64,000 bases of DNA, taken from assembly GCA_023014335.1 (NCBI GenBank), contig JAECYW010000007.1, forward strand, positions 3,038,001-3,102,000, in the 5' to 3' direction. Position numbers and translations under genes: made by a program. The stretch comes from Galerina marginata (lineage: Eukaryota; Basidiomycota; Agaricomycetes; Agaricales; Galerinaceae). Positions within the stretch are counted from its first letter, which is position 1, and each line of letters starts with the position of its first letter. Below are positions 46,674 through 59,400 of this stretch, piece after piece. Below the pieces are notes generated by a model, which was given only the letters and a program-made list of their open reading frames with translations, was not told the origin of the DNA and did not search any database.

Positions 46674-47418
46674 GTCTATAAGAGTAGATAAGGGGAGATA
46701 TTATACAAGAAAAGCAGAGGAAGAACGGCGCTCGAGGACGTGGGGCCTGGCGGTTGGAGTGGAGGAATAAATTTTTGGGAGAGAGGAGTGGGATGTCAGA
46801 AATTGAGCGTTGGCAGGATCATGTGACCATCCGGTTTTATCCGTGGGCCAATCGCGCGTTTTGGATTTCCCAAGCAGATCAGCCAGGAACAACATCGGTA
46901 ATTTAATCACCTACCTCCGTCCTTGTTCCGTCCTGACAATTCGGATCGGGCTGGCGTACTTGAAGCGAACGAGATAGATTTCGCACTGGGCAATCTCTGC
47001 ACAATCTCTCCCCATCGAAATGAGTTCGCCGGAGTAAGTAGGTCCGAGACGAGTCGAGCGTACAGAGAAACACTTACTTATTTACATACAAAATTTTCTT
47101 ATTCAAGAAACGGCCCAGTACTATTCGCTCTTGATTGATTCGCATTAGCAAAGGTCAAACAGTGTACGGTAAAATTCAGGATCGAGCTCGTGTATACTAT
47201 CACGTCGTCAAAACTTCAAGTAGGTCGTCAAGAAGTAAGCTAAAGCCAAATTCTCTGACAATGGTTGGCCATGATATCCGTAATTGTCCCCTCGACTCGG
47301 TTATGGAGAGATACAAGGAAAGCTACATCATATGCTAATATGCTTAATGAAAGGATCCCAATGCCGGTGGAAAATGTAGTCCAAAATCGAAATGATAGTG
47401 ACCTGCCAGCGGAGAATT
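46674..47418. other. Cytochrome c upstream region
   Basis: Promoter side of CYC1 and 3' flank of the membrane-protein gene at 47,419. No gene is supported. Confidence 0.45.
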
Positions 47419-48933
47419 CTAACGTTGAGTATATAGTGGAGGTAGCTCGACCATCGATCCCTCTCCTCCTTCAGGTATTCTAACGCCGCTGTCTTGGTGA
47501 CGGAGCGTTCGCGCAGGAAGCGAACTGCCGTAGAGGGACATCGTGCCCACATCGGACGCAGATACCACAGCAGAAGCGTCTGGGCTCTGCCCTGCTCGAA
47601 CACCCTTTCCCGGATTTCGGGAAGGGATAGATAGAGCAGGAATCCACGGTCTTTCCTTTGTGGCGGTTGGTGACGGAGAGGCCATAAATGGTTCAACGCC
47701 AGCCAGAGGTATGGCGGACTCCTGTGCGCTATAAGGCTGGACTGTCCGTCTTTTCCTCTGTCGCCGTCGGAGAAACAAAAGTAGAAAAAGGAGACCTGCT
47801 ATTGCTACAATGCCAGCAACAACGCCTCCAACGACAGCCCCAGTCGAAGAATTCATCTTTCGAATTGAATTTGATTGCGAGCTGGTGGTTGGCTGTCCTG
47901 GGGATATGCCACTGGAAGTAGTGTTTGACGACGAGCTGGGGGGAGGTCCGACGGTGGAAGTACCGCTTGACGATGTACCGGGTATGGTAACATTTTGGAT
48001 GATAAAGTACTGTAAGGAAAGTGGCGTCGTTGATAAGTAATGTTTGACCTCAATGTGGTGTTTTCCGAAGGATAATTGTTCGGTTTGAAATATGAGTTGA
48101 TTGAAACTTGAAACGCTGCCCGAAGCGGTGGGCAATGTCACTGAGATCGGTGCACCTGCATCAACGGAAAAGTCGGCCCCGCGAGAAATCGTTCCCGTTG
48201 TGTTGGCTGGGATGCCAAACCAACTGAGATGTGTTCCTGAAAACCGAGAAACAGATGAGATGACCGGTTAGTTTTGAAAATCTTAGCACGACGCACCAAC
48301 GAAGTCGAAACCCAGCCCTGTTTCTGTCGACTGCGTCGTAACCCCACCATTAATACTTGTCCATCCAGCCCCATATTGAATTGCTTGATCCGAGAAGTCC
48401 ACGATAATCGTGGCGTTATCAAGCGGAACGCCAGGTGACGGGGCGTATTGCAGCTCATCGAACCAAAACGTTTTACTTGAGTTTGAAACAGTTGCTTGCA
48501 GCACGAGAGTGTGCATTGCGTTAGACAGAGAGGTGCTTCCACAGAGTGCCAAGTTATTGTCCGGAGTCGCGGAAGTGTCAAAACTCGCGATGCTGGTACC
48601 GTCGACTGAGCAGGCCCAGGTAAGATCAGTGTCTCCACTCGAACTAGTCGTCGGAGCGTCGATCGTCCCATAGAGCGTTACCTCTGAACCTAGTCCCAGA
48701 AAACAACAATGAAAATATGTCAGCGACTTCAAGATACCGCATTGAACAATCTACTCACCAGTGAACGTGAAAGAAAAGCTGGCATTTGCATTCACTCCGT
48801 GCAAGGTACCTCCAGAAGGCGAGCCGATATTACCCAGATTGACGTGCGTGCCCGTATTTTGAAACCACGGGCCAGTGTATTGGATCGCAGCATCCGTGTC
48901 TTCTACTACCACCAGTCTTGGACGGGCTGTCAT
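47419..48933 (-). CDS. Single-span membrane protein with two lectin-like ectodomains
   Basis: Exons 48759-48933, 48297-48689 and 47419-48236 code for 461 residues. The start M-T-A-R-P-R-L-V-V-V-E-D-T-D-A-A-I-Q-Y-T-G is the usual opening of this Agaricomycete family, which lacks a classical signal peptide. Two related beta-sandwich repeats (about 5-155 and 160-290) each begin with a D-x-A-I-Q-Y motif, W-F or W-T, and S-F-T-F/F-D-F-V. A Ser/Thr-rich stalk (about 275-318) precedes one transmembrane helix (about 322-345). The basic stop-transfer run is RRRQRKRR and the tail of about 110 residues is polar. A surface sensor or adhesion role is inferred from layout only. Confidence 0.85.
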
Positions 48934-49737
48934 GTCGCACTGGCCGAGGGCGGTCGCTGGATGAACCAGAGGTAGAGTAGCAGTGGATAGAGCGGGGAAG
49001 AAAGGCGAATCGAGCGTTGGATTGTCCCTCACCCGGGCCAGAAGTTTATAGCACTGAGCTCGAAATAGTAGCCTTCCATGAGTGCGACTTTGAATACCAC
49101 TAGACATGATCGAAGATGGTTGATCCGCGTATCCAAGCAACGCGATATATGGATCGCCTCACAGAGAACTCACTTTCCGTCCGCTGCGACGAGATTTAGC
49201 GGCCTCAAGGGACGAGCGAGACGATGACCATGGCGATCGGTAGTCCGTGCTGTGCCCATTCAAGCTTCAAGCCTGGAGATACCTAATACGCAGATCGGTG
49301 GTAGCTGCCATCAAGTTATAGCATACCAGCGGTAAGACCTGGGTAAGACTCCCAGTGGTTCGCCAGAATGCTACCACGCGCCTCGTGGGAGAACACGACA
49401 ATGGAAGAGAAGACTAAGGTTCCCAAGGAATGGCAGTAGATGGGGAGATGCTGGGATGCAATCAAGCAAATAATAACCCGTACGAAGAGCATCTTCAGAA
49501 TACCAAGGCAGGTTTTGGTTATAAAATGTTAGGGGTGAATGGGAGAAAAAATTTTAACAAAAATTCACGAGGGCAAAGCTTGTCGATGTTGGGACTAACG
49601 CGGGCTGAGCACTGAAGGAAGTCGGGTGAATAAATTTAGCGCATTTCCTCAGAATTCGTTCCGAATGTATTTAAAAAAAGATTCCTCAAGCTACAGCTGT
49701 GTCTGGGTTCTCAAAAATATTGCCGGATTAGTCCAGA
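48934..49737. other. Upstream region of the membrane-protein gene
   Basis: TATAAA on the minus strand at 49,045-49,050 is a possible core promoter for the gene starting at 48,933. No other gene is seen. Confidence 0.4.
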
Positions 49738-50286
49738 TTATTCAGGGACGACAAATGCATCAAACGACTTGATAGATGCTGGAACGTGGTATACAGCAAA
49801 GCCTATATCAAGAAACGTGAATGAGCGGTAACACTGATGTTAGAAATAACATTAACCTTTCGCCATTGAAGGCGTGGACCACCGAAGAACTGAACCCTCT
49901 TCAATGTGGAGGACGGCACCGGCGGTTAATACGGTGGGTTTCCCGGGCTTTGCAGTATCCTCGTACTGCATTTCGCCTAAACCATTTGGTAAATTAGCTC
50001 AATACGACAAACGATTTAGGCATGTGTGCTCACCCTCTATGACATGGAAGACCCCTGGGCCGGGATACTTAGCGGTGACCACGAGACCCTTTTCGACGGT
50101 GAACACGACGGGAAGCAGGTAATGCTCAGTATCGGTTGGGCGATGCTCGATCTCGGGATGAATAGTTGCTTTGGGGTGGACTTCATAAGGAGTACCGAGG
50201 TACTGTTCGCTCGGGATATGCTATTAAAGAAACGGAAATAGGTAAACATCGACTATTGCTGGTCTCAGAAAACCTACCTTAGGCAT
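49738..50286 (-). CDS. Small cupin, EutQ-like
   Basis: Exons 50278-50286, 50034-50220, 49857-49976 and 49738-49802 code for 126 residues. The first exon is nine bases (Met-Pro-Lys). The fold marks are the strand-rich core, P-G-P-G-V-F-H-V-I-E-G-E at the first cupin motif and A-G-A-V-L-H-I-E-E-G-S at the second. The metal-binding histidines are only partly kept. Fungal relatives are labelled ethanolamine-utilisation (EutQ) domain proteins, but the bacterial pathway is absent in fungi, so the role is unknown. The frame is intact. Confidence 0.8.
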
Positions 50287-51230
50287 GGTATCAGGGAACA
50301 CGGAGGGTGGTTAATGTTGGGGTAATGGCCATAATTTCCAGGTCTCAGCCCTTTATATAGATATCAGGCAGGTATGAAAGCGTTTGTTTTTGGAACCTAT
50401 TCGGTTTACATAGTCTGGCCGCACAAACGGTCTCTCTTTTATTTCTAGCAAGCTCTATTGATAGTCTTTCTGTCGCAGAAACACACAGGAGACGGCATGT
50501 GGGATTCGCAAATCTCAAAATATCGCTCCTTTCTCGTACCGTCGAGGGACTCATGACTTCAAGCCACGGGGTGTCAATGAGTAAGGTCGAAGATGGCATT
50601 AACGAGGTTGTGAGAGTAATCCTCGCCCCATGATGTGCCATATTTGTAGATGATGATCACCAGATGTGCTTGGAAGAACCTACTTCGCGATGAAATGTCG
50701 CAGGAATATTTTGGGCATGAAGTTTGAAGGGAGGAACGATCGGAGAAGTCAGCTACCCATCCATCTATCTAAATTGAGCTCTTCCTCGTCTTCATTTCCG
50801 TTTAAGTTCTGGAAAAGTAATGAGAGCTTCATATGTCCTAATCGTGATCGAAAAGGCTCTAGACACCAAAGCACACATTTAAGTTGTACGAGTGAGGGTA
50901 TGCCCTCACGTACACGGATAAAAAGCACGGACGAAACGCGAGTGAGTCAAAGTGGCAGAAGAAACTCACTGGCGCGGGTTTATGGGTACAGCTTGGTTGA
51001 AATGTTCCCGAGAAAGGAGGGTTTGAGTTTGAATGAGGTGAGGGTAGGCGTAAAGGCGATCCTAGGCTTGAGAGAGTAAGTGGAATTCAACAGGAAACCG
51101 GAAAAGACGTACATGAGCGAGTTAGCTCTCCATTCCGAATAAAGCAAACAGACCGATATCCGGCTGCTTTTCAGCCATCTAAGTCAGACGACAATACATA
51201 AAAGTAGGAATCACATGGAAAGCGAGGTTG
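50287..51230. other. Intergenic, no supported gene
   Basis: Only chance frames on both strands. No known repeat was recognised. Confidence 0.4.
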
Positions 51231-53245
51231 TAGAGAATGGACACATAGCGGGGAATTTTATAGGAACAAGAAAACAAGTATAGGTCTCCGGGAAGAAAGC
51301 CTGGAAGGAAGTGGGAAGGTAACCAGGAGGGTCGTTGGAGTGCCAAAGCAGACGGAGAGCGAGTCGCATGCAGAAGTTCTATCCAAACGATCTTCACCAA
51401 ATGTACACCGAGTGGCATTGCCGAGGTTGAATAGATCGTTCAGGCATTCCATGCAGTGGACTTCGCTCTCGATATGTTAGATGGACCCATGAGAACTCCA
51501 TGGGAGGTATGAAGCTGGTTTTGAGAATAAGATCGAGACTGGGAATCATCGTGTGAATTATTTGGGATCGGATCGGCCCGGCCATCACAATTGCCGCTTC
51601 GTGCCATCGACATCCACCTTCCCGCCTGTACCGACTTAGGACGCCAAATGCAGCTACGCGTTTCTTTAAGCTCACGACTTTCCTTCACTCCTTGGATGAT
51701 AGTTGTGAATATTATATTTTGTAGTAGTGGACGCGCGGACTTTCTAAAGACGCGATCTTTCTCTCTATTGGTGAGCCGTTTCCCGGTTCTCCCCAAGTTC
51801 CCCCTTTTCGACTTTCTGACGAGTCTCCGTTACAGGACTTACTTATCGCACGATGCTTTTGCGGCTAAACTGTACAGTTGATGCGTCCTCTGCTTATTAA
51901 CGTTCGTCTTCCCGCCTCAACTGTGCGGCATTAGACACGTCTCGAGGCGCAATTTGTCTCTCCCATGGTGCGAGATTTCTCAGCTTTTCCCCTCTTTTTC
52001 GACCTACTGATTTGTGTCCGTCACAGCTCTCACTGCCGGCAAGGAGCTTCTGGACAACCCTAGGACTCTAGGTACACCTCATGCTTTCTTTCATTCACGC
52101 GCTCCTTTGCCGTTATTGGATCAGTCCATCGAGCTTTTTGCCCTCTCTGTGAAGACCATCGCACAGGCTCCCTCGTCAGCCTACCACCCAAAGGTGATGT
52201 CTTTATCCAGGCACGGTTACGGCTTCAAGACCCTTCGGCGGGTTTTTATGTGCGGGACTAGATCCCGCCTGCGCTTTGTGGATAATTTCTGTTCGCAGTT
52301 TGAAAGCAATCAGACTGGCCTATTCTTCTGCTCGGGTGGAACTGGCGCTGCGACGTGTCTTACTCCAATCCGCATCTTCCATTCGAAGTTCGTAGAGGCC
52401 GACAGTACACGATATTATGGGCGTTTACTGGCTGGGACGAGGGATTCAGCGTGGTGCTAGGATTCTATTGGGAAGCTTTTGGTCGTGGTTCGTTTTTGTC
52501 CTACTTTTCTCTTTGCTGTTACTAACTTTCAACATGTAGAATTCGTAGGAGGCGCTACCTATAATGTCTCCATGCAAATCGTCGCATTCGTCCGCTTAAC
52601 CTGCCTAAATAGTAGCTTCAGAGTACTACATAAACGTCGAAGTAACCTCAAATACTCCACGTTGTCTTTCAGTTTCTAATCCCTTTCCCTTTAACCCTTT
52701 CCAGGACTAAAGCTCGGTCATCCCCCACTGCCGCCCCGCCAGCAGGGCTGCGTCTCCATCACCCGTCGGCGCTAGTGAGTAGAGTAATGCTCCTCTGGCG
52801 TCCCGCTTTCGAGCTATCAGGACTCATGCGCGAGACTGAGTGCCGTAGTCCCTTGTAGTCGGCAGTGGATGGTTCTTTTGCTGCCTTGAACGTGGTGGCA
52901 CCAGAGCTGCGAGCTGCGGCGGTTTATTTAACCTCGAGCGATGGAGAATCTGCCTCGGTTCCAGAGATGCCCGCCGTTACCACCTCTCTGGGACTTCTCT
53001 CGCTATCATGGTTCGTTTTCATGTCCTACCCTAGTTGTTGTTCTGACTTATCATATAGTTGGCTGCGGCAAAAAATTCAGATTTATCCCGAATTATGGCC
53101 GTCACTACCTTTGGTGGATATCATCGGAAGTTTTGGTTTCCACAGGTTTGTTCTCTTTACTCTGACCATTGCCAGCAGACTCACTCTGAATCATAATGTG
53201 TAGAATCCGCGTGAAGATATCGGCTTCGCCATACGACTCCTATAG
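51231..53245. repeat. R1-related repeat block, second cluster copy a
   Basis: 51,285-51,480 (minus-coding remnant reading A-T-R-C-x-F-G-E-D-R-L) matches 56,560-56,780. 51,640-51,850 (GATGATAGTTG..., ACGCGATCTTTCTCTCT) matches 56,990-57,090 and 57,840-57,960. 52,690-53,200 matches 58,250-58,560. The block is a decayed duplicate of 56,440-59,000. No intact gene is present. Confidence 0.5.
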
Positions 53246-53426
53246 CACCGTAGCTAGCAGAAGTCATTAGGTTGTTTTCCCTCGTTCTTCAAAAATTTAC
53301 ATCATTCAGAACAGAATATTTAGGTCTTTACTTTGCTCAACGGGCGTTTAGGTTACAGGTTGTTTTAAGGTGGACAGGGCCCACCAAGTACCGCATTTTT
53401 AACACAATTATCTACAACCGGTCAAT

Positions 53427-54694
53427 CTATCCGTCAATGTCAAAGTGACTCCTCACGACTGACGCGGCGAGATATATCTGGGTCCCTCTATTGACGACAT
53501 TCAGGTCGCCTTCCTGGTCCTTTGCGTAAACGGGATTATCTGAGTTTACAGGTTTGAATGAATAAGCTTCCGTGCCGTTGCCCTCGTCTGCAACAGTAAA
53601 GTTCGCTTCGCCAGAATGTCCGCTTGGATCATCGCGAAGATAGATCCAGTGGCTTCCCGGGCTGTGCGACATGAATTTATTACTCTTGCTAGATGGATGA
53701 AATCGGTTAGCAACCTAGCGTGAATGCTACATAATTTAAGTACCACTCACACGTCTTGGAATCGGAATATGTTGCCCTCGGGATCTGAAATGACCCTGAA
53801 TTTGCGACACTGAGTGGCTTTCTTTGCATTTCCAGTGACAGCCGGGAATGGATCTGTTCCCCCTTCTCGCTTTATGATAATGCAACCCCAATTATGCGCG
53901 TTTACTGGGAATCCATTAATTACGCGGACGGATAGGCTGCTAACGGTAGTGGTAGTGCCATCTTCTGATTGGACAGCATCGCTTTCAGAGCTGGTAACCC
54001 AGAATCATTAAATGATCAACAAAACTAGTAACAAGGTGGGAATTCTTACCCGGAACTTGCAGTGCTATTGCCTGATTTTGCACCACTCTTGGCCAACTCT
54101 ACAGCATTTTCGGCAACCTCTTTAATACTGTCTGCTGCGTCCGACGACCCTTTGGTTTTTGTATTCTTCGGTTTGGAACTTCTTGAAGTTGATTTTGGTG
54201 ATGACTTTATTACCCGTCCTGCAGTCCTCACTTTGGGTCTGGGAGTGCTGACTCTGACTCTGGCAACGCTGGGTCGACCACCCTTATTCTCCTCCTGCAC
54301 GGCTCGACCTGTTAATTTAGCATTTCTTTCTTCAAGAGTTGAGCTGCTAATAAATTGTGGACGGTGTTCAGTACCTAACATCAGACGAGAAATGTTAATA
54401 GGTAGGACTAACGCAGCAGTTTTCCGGACAATGTTCGCATCGTGCAGATGCTCTTCTGGCATCAAAGCGGCGTGTTCCGTGACTCCACCGACAGATGAAT
54501 CTGTGTCAGTGCCATCGGACATTGGTCTATGGACAAAAACATCATTATAAGCCAACGATATAGAGTGCCCTTAAGGGTTCAGATTGAGACGAAAATGAAC
54601 CGCACCCAACATTGTCAGTCTGGCTGTTGAGAACGCCGGCCACGAGAGAAATCAAAGCGAGAGTAACGAAAGCTGAGAGGCTAAAACACTTCAT
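53427..54694 (-). CDS. Predicted secreted protein with basic Ser/Pro-rich linker
   Basis: Exons 54606-54694, 54050-54526, 53751-53990 and 53427-53688 code for 355 residues. A signal peptide is at 1-22 (K-C-F-S-L-S-A-F-V-T-L-A-L-I-S-L). Residues about 100-190 are rich in Lys, Arg, Ser and Pro (repeated K-S-S-P-K-S-T-S-R-S-S-K). The C-terminal 130 residues look globular, with C-I-I-I-K-R-E-G-G and H-W-I-Y-L-R-D-D-P-S-G. The frames join cleanly with GT-AG introns. I do not recognise a family. A small secreted or cell-wall protein is the best description. A longer N-terminal start at 54,820 would hide the signal peptide and is less likely. Confidence 0.7.
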
Positions 54695-55124
54695 AGTAGG
54701 TTTGAAGAACTCTGGAGTTGGTATATTGAGGCGTTTGCGCCTGGCTTTTAACTTGGACGTGGTCTGCATTTCTTCGGCTCCCCCCACTTCTAGTGAAATT
54801 TTTTGTCTCTTGACTGACATTATTATCCACTTGGCTCAGTATTTTGGAATACAATTAGTATACGCAAGACGGTCTAAACTACGCCTCGTCTAGTTATGCC
54901 GGCTAAAAATAAGCTATACTGAAGGCATATTAACAGCATAATATGACTACTGTTAATGTTGCATTTCTATTCGGGTCGAACGGTTCGATAAGCCCGCCGT
55001 CAGAACTCGACCGACTATGTGCTGCCAGAGTTTAGTTAAGTTTACGATGACTTCTAGAGATTTCTAATAGCATAACTAGTGTGGCGCACTACAAGTTAGT
55101 ATATAAAACTACCGCTATAGGATT
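54695..55124. other. Upstream region, no gene seen
   Basis: AT-rich flank between the secreted-protein gene and the BTB remnant. Confidence 0.4.
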
Positions 55125-55315
55125 AGACCGCCCGGACGACACCTCGTGGAGGACAAAATGATCATGCTGATCGGGCGAGTGCGGCTGCAATGGGCGAGCT
55201 TCCTATTTGGTAAGAGATAAAAGCGATTCAGAACCGTTAAAAGTTCTTTAGTCTCGTGTATTATGTTAAAGTGCAGTGTGACGGTGTCCCTCTGCGTACG
55301 CCCGAAAACCCCAAT
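55125..55315 (+). pseudogene. Truncated copy of the BTB gene 3' end
   Basis: 55,125-55,195 matches 40,847-40,915 of the BTB gene and 55,195-55,315 matches 41,166-41,335. The roughly 250 bases between are deleted, with a two-base overlap (CG) at the junction. The copy includes part of the parent's 3' flank, so it is a DNA-level fragment. It lacks the BTB fold and cannot code. Confidence 0.85.
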
Positions 55316-55339
55316 ATTACATCTGCTATTACACCGGAT

Positions 55340-55680
55340 GTTCGGTAAACTCGAATCTCAGCAATTTTGGGCTAGCGCGTGCGGCTGCACCCGTTGCCTA
55401 TCCTTGTGCGTGGATAGTTTCTTTTTCTTCTCGTGTTTGGCCAGGAAACTGGAAACCGGATAATCATTCGTCGATGAGTTCGGGACTGCACATGTGCGGC
55501 TGGTCCATGTCCTGAGATCGAGATTTTCGGACTCGTACCAACGCCGCTGCCAGCATTGAACAGCTTCGGGAAAGAGGGTAAACTACAAGAGCTGGTATGG
55601 AGAGTCTGACGTCGGCGACGCGTTTGTTGATGGAGGCGATTAGGAGGGAAGAAAAAAAATTATATACTGGTAAATGGTTG
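55340..55680 (+). pseudogene. R1 fragment, second cluster
   Basis: TTTGGGCTAGCGCGTGC (55,367) matches 26,265. 55,490-55,560 matches 26,500-26,580. 55,600-55,650 matches 32,376-32,425. It thus shows R1 without the 5.7-kb insertion and serves as an internal empty-site reference. Confidence 0.6.
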
Positions 55681-55987
55681 TTTTCCGTCGAATCAGGGTT
55701 GCTGCAGCCTTCAATAATTCTTGATGTTAGGAGTTGAGGGGGGTTGGGAAATGGATATGCGTTGGGACGGGAATTAGAATAGCTGCTGTTCTTTCGTTCA
55801 TACTTTCGTACTCAGTCACGATCGCCCGCACTGTAAGCTTACGAATCAAGAGGAACAAGGCAAAACATCAAATTTGCCGCCACATCCAATACATGGAAGT
55901 CAGACGGCCTGTTCTTGTCTCTCAAATTTATCGTCGAAAACCTGGTTCAATTTTACATACTTGTGTCCAGAGAGTTTGAGCTGTCCA

Positions 55988-56053
55988 TTACCTGATACTT
56001 GCTTGCCTATTACTCTGTCGAACCAGAGTAATAGGAAAGCAAGTATCAGGTAA
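55988..56053. repeat. Near-perfect hairpin, 30-bp arms
   Basis: Arms 55,988-56,017 and 56,024-56,053 pair with a single mismatch around the six-base loop TCGAAC. It is not tied to a terminator T-run or to a known element end. Confidence 0.9.
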
Positions 56054-56439
56054 GCGTTCATTGGGCGCTTTGTTCGATAATAAATACGAGGTAGGTAGGC
56101 TTGAGAGGCCCTGTAGTAGGTGACGAGCGTGATCTACTTGACATGTGAAGGTCATGTTTGCTGTTGGTAAGCGGAGGATACATGAACAATGGAAATGGGT
56201 TGGAAAGGAAAGTAAACTGCGCTGTGAGTGAGATTCAAAAGGAGGTAGCCGAAAAGACGTGTTATTCGTCAAGCCTAGGACATGAGAAAAGATCCTTTCG
56301 GTTCCATATGAAGTCAAGGTGAACAGAGTGTGTTGCCAGAACTCGTTTACTTCGAAAAATAAATGATGGCCAGCTGGAAAGCCGAAGTTGAACTCTCGAT
56401 ACTTATCCGACTCCTTCCCGACAAGTCTGAATGAAATAT

Positions 56440-59400
56440 GAGGTATCGAAGTAGCCAGGTACAAGTTCAGATAGAGGGCGAAGGTTGCAAATGAGCATGC
56501 AGCAGGGTGTTTTGTAAGCAAGGTGTTCTATAAGGAAACGACGACGAGAATTTGTCGCCGGACGGAAAGCCAAGAAGGGAGTTGGAAAGAGATCGGTAAG
56601 GCCAGTTGGAACACCAAAAACAGACCGGGAGCGAGGCCCAAACTGCCTACCAAAATATGGGCCCAAACGATCTTCACCAAATAAACACCTAGTGGCATCG
56701 CATGGGTGGAATAAATCGTTGAAGAAGAGCACGCAGTGGGCTACGCTGTTGGTAAGTATGTAGATGCGCCAACGATCAGAGGAATGAAGCAAGGGTTGAG
56801 ATAAGATGGCGTTCTGACGATCATCGTGTGAAATCTTTAAAATCAAATCGGCTCGGCCGTCGCGATTGGCGATTCGGCATTGACATTGTGGGGCTAGACT
56901 GTACAGTCGACGGCTGAATCTTGTCCTCTTGCCATCAACCCTTTTCTTTCAGTCCCTACGCTTTCGTGGATACTAAATGAAGGTACGCGTTTCTTCGCGA
57001 CTTTTGTTCATTTTTTGGATGATAGTTGACGATATTGTAGTCTATCTAGGGTCTGGAGGAGCAGCAAATGCGTCGACTGTCTAGAGACGCGATGTTGCCC
57101 TGCCTTGGTACGCTTCATACTGTTGCTCTGAACATTCAAATATTCACGCTTCACTGCTATTGGTTCGGTCATGGCTTCAACGAGCTTTACGACGTCTCTG
57201 TGAAGATCATCCCTCAGGCGACTTCCTTAGTATAACTCCCTCCATGCCAAGCATCAGAAGGAGACGGTAAGTAAATCCAAACCTCCGCCTCTCAGGCCAC
57301 AGTTCCAATCCCTTTCTTCTTCCAGGTCCGCATTTTGCTCTACAAGCCGCATATCGACATGAGCCTACCATCTGCTATCTACCTTCCGCCGCCCCAGCCA
57401 GCACGGCTGCGTCTCCATCTGAATCACCCCTCGACGCTGCGGTTGCTCGCTGGACATACCACTTTCGACTCCGAGGAGGCGGTACTCGTGCTTGAGACTA
57501 ATTTGGTAATCAAGGTTCGTTCCTGTCTTACACCCACCTTATCTTCGATTTGATTCATATCGTGTAGTTCAGCTGGCTGTGGCGAGAGAGATGGATAAAA
57601 CCCCCTTTACTACCTCTCTGATCAATGTTTTGGGCTGCATTGGTTCGTTTTCTTTTGTTCTTACCTTCGCCGTTGGACTGACTTACAATGTGTAGAATCC
57701 ACATTTTGTCCTCTTCTCATCAATATCCGTTTTCCAGTTTTCACTGTGTCAACCCCACCTAGCTCTCGTGTTCCCGGACACGGTGCTCTTTCTTCTTACG
57801 TGGTGGATGCTAAGTAAATCCGCATTCCTTCACGGCTTTCATTCGTTCCTTGATGATAGCTGACGATAGTCTACTAGTTTCAGGGGCAGCAGACATGTCT
57901 ACGGCCTAGAGTAGAGGCGCGATCTTTCTCTCTCTTTGTGAGCGTTTTCCCGATTCACCCCTCTCCTACCTGCTGACTGGTGTCCGCCATAGCGCTCACT
58001 TTCTGCGCGATGCGTCTGGATAACCCTAGCATCCAAGGTCGTCTAGCATTCGCTGTTCTTGGTTTATAGCAAGCATCGATGTCTTCGCTAAGGTCGTCGC
58101 CCACGTCACATCGCTCCCGGCAGTCTGAATGACCTAAATATCGAGTACCAAACGCTTGAAGGTAAGCCTAAATATTCATCAAGCTTGTCCCTCCATTCTT
58201 AATCCTTTCTTTCTTCCATCTCCAATAGCGCCTTTACTCGTACGAGTACCATTCAACATGCCTGCCATTTTCCATCTGCAATCTGGAGTGCCACCTCACG
58301 GCTGGCTCTCGTCTGGCATCCCGCTTTCGAGCGGGCGTAGCTCAGGCTTGCGACTGAATGCTGCCAGTCCTCCTTAGTCTGCCGCGTGCCCGAACGTCGA
58401 CGTAGGTGGTGATATGCATTGCGGGCGCTGGGTGGCTGCGGCAGAGCATTCCGACTAGGCCCAGGATTTGTTATGACGGATTTTCGTTGGAAGTATGGGT
58501 TTACCGGTTCGTTTTCCTTCCACTTCAACCTTCGTTGTTGCTGACTCGCCAACGTGTAGAATTTATTGAAACACCTACAGTGTTTTACAAGCCCGAAGCC
58601 CGACATACGACTCCTTTGGCGATGTTTCTGGCGGAACCGATACTGTCAGATCTTCAGGTCGGTAATTATAATGGAAGCTACTACTGCCGCCACAGCCACA
58701 GGAGCTTCAGCATAAGGTCGACCGGACCAACACCTTGTCATCTTTCTCTGGTCCGATCTAGTATGGTTCGTGCATATTCGTTCCTCATATCCTCTCTTAC
58801 TTTCCGACGAAAAACTGACCCTCGATGTTGTCGTAGATTCTATGACGATTTCGACACAAAGCCGTAATGTAAACAATCAAACCCCTGCACGAGCTACCTC
58901 TGCAGCGAGTTTGACTCCATCCCTTATCTGTCAGTTAGACACGCCGACGTCGGTGGTGATCAGGGGTATTGGCTGAAGCACGTTGTCTGTGGCAAGGAAG
59001 TCGGATTAGCCTAGGATGACCAGCCTATACTACCTCTCCGTAAAATGTTGTCACTATTTTTGGTCGTAAGGGTTAATGGTTCGTTCTCGCTTTACTTTTA
59101 CCTTCGAGGTACCCAGCTTACGGCGTGTAGAATCCATAGGTGGAGGTACTGTGGTTCTCATCGACTCCTTTGGTGTCGTCGCTGGCAGCTGCGAGACCTT
59201 CGGATGTTTGGGATGACCGACCACAACAGCCATGGAAGCTTCAGTATGATATCGACTAAGGCGAAGTTCTAGTCAACGGCCGCGAAGATTGGTCCAGCCG
59301 TCTTTCCTAGCTTAGGCTCGCGTACGTCTGGTTTTCTTATTCGTTTCGACGAAACATTAACCCTCGACATCTTTCCAGGTTCAACGATGTCTTCAAACGA

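Noticed and set aside
55988..56521. 177-codon minus-strand open frame
   Set aside because: It runs through the hairpin and a decayed repeat, and no motif or homologous frame in the duplicate block supports coding.
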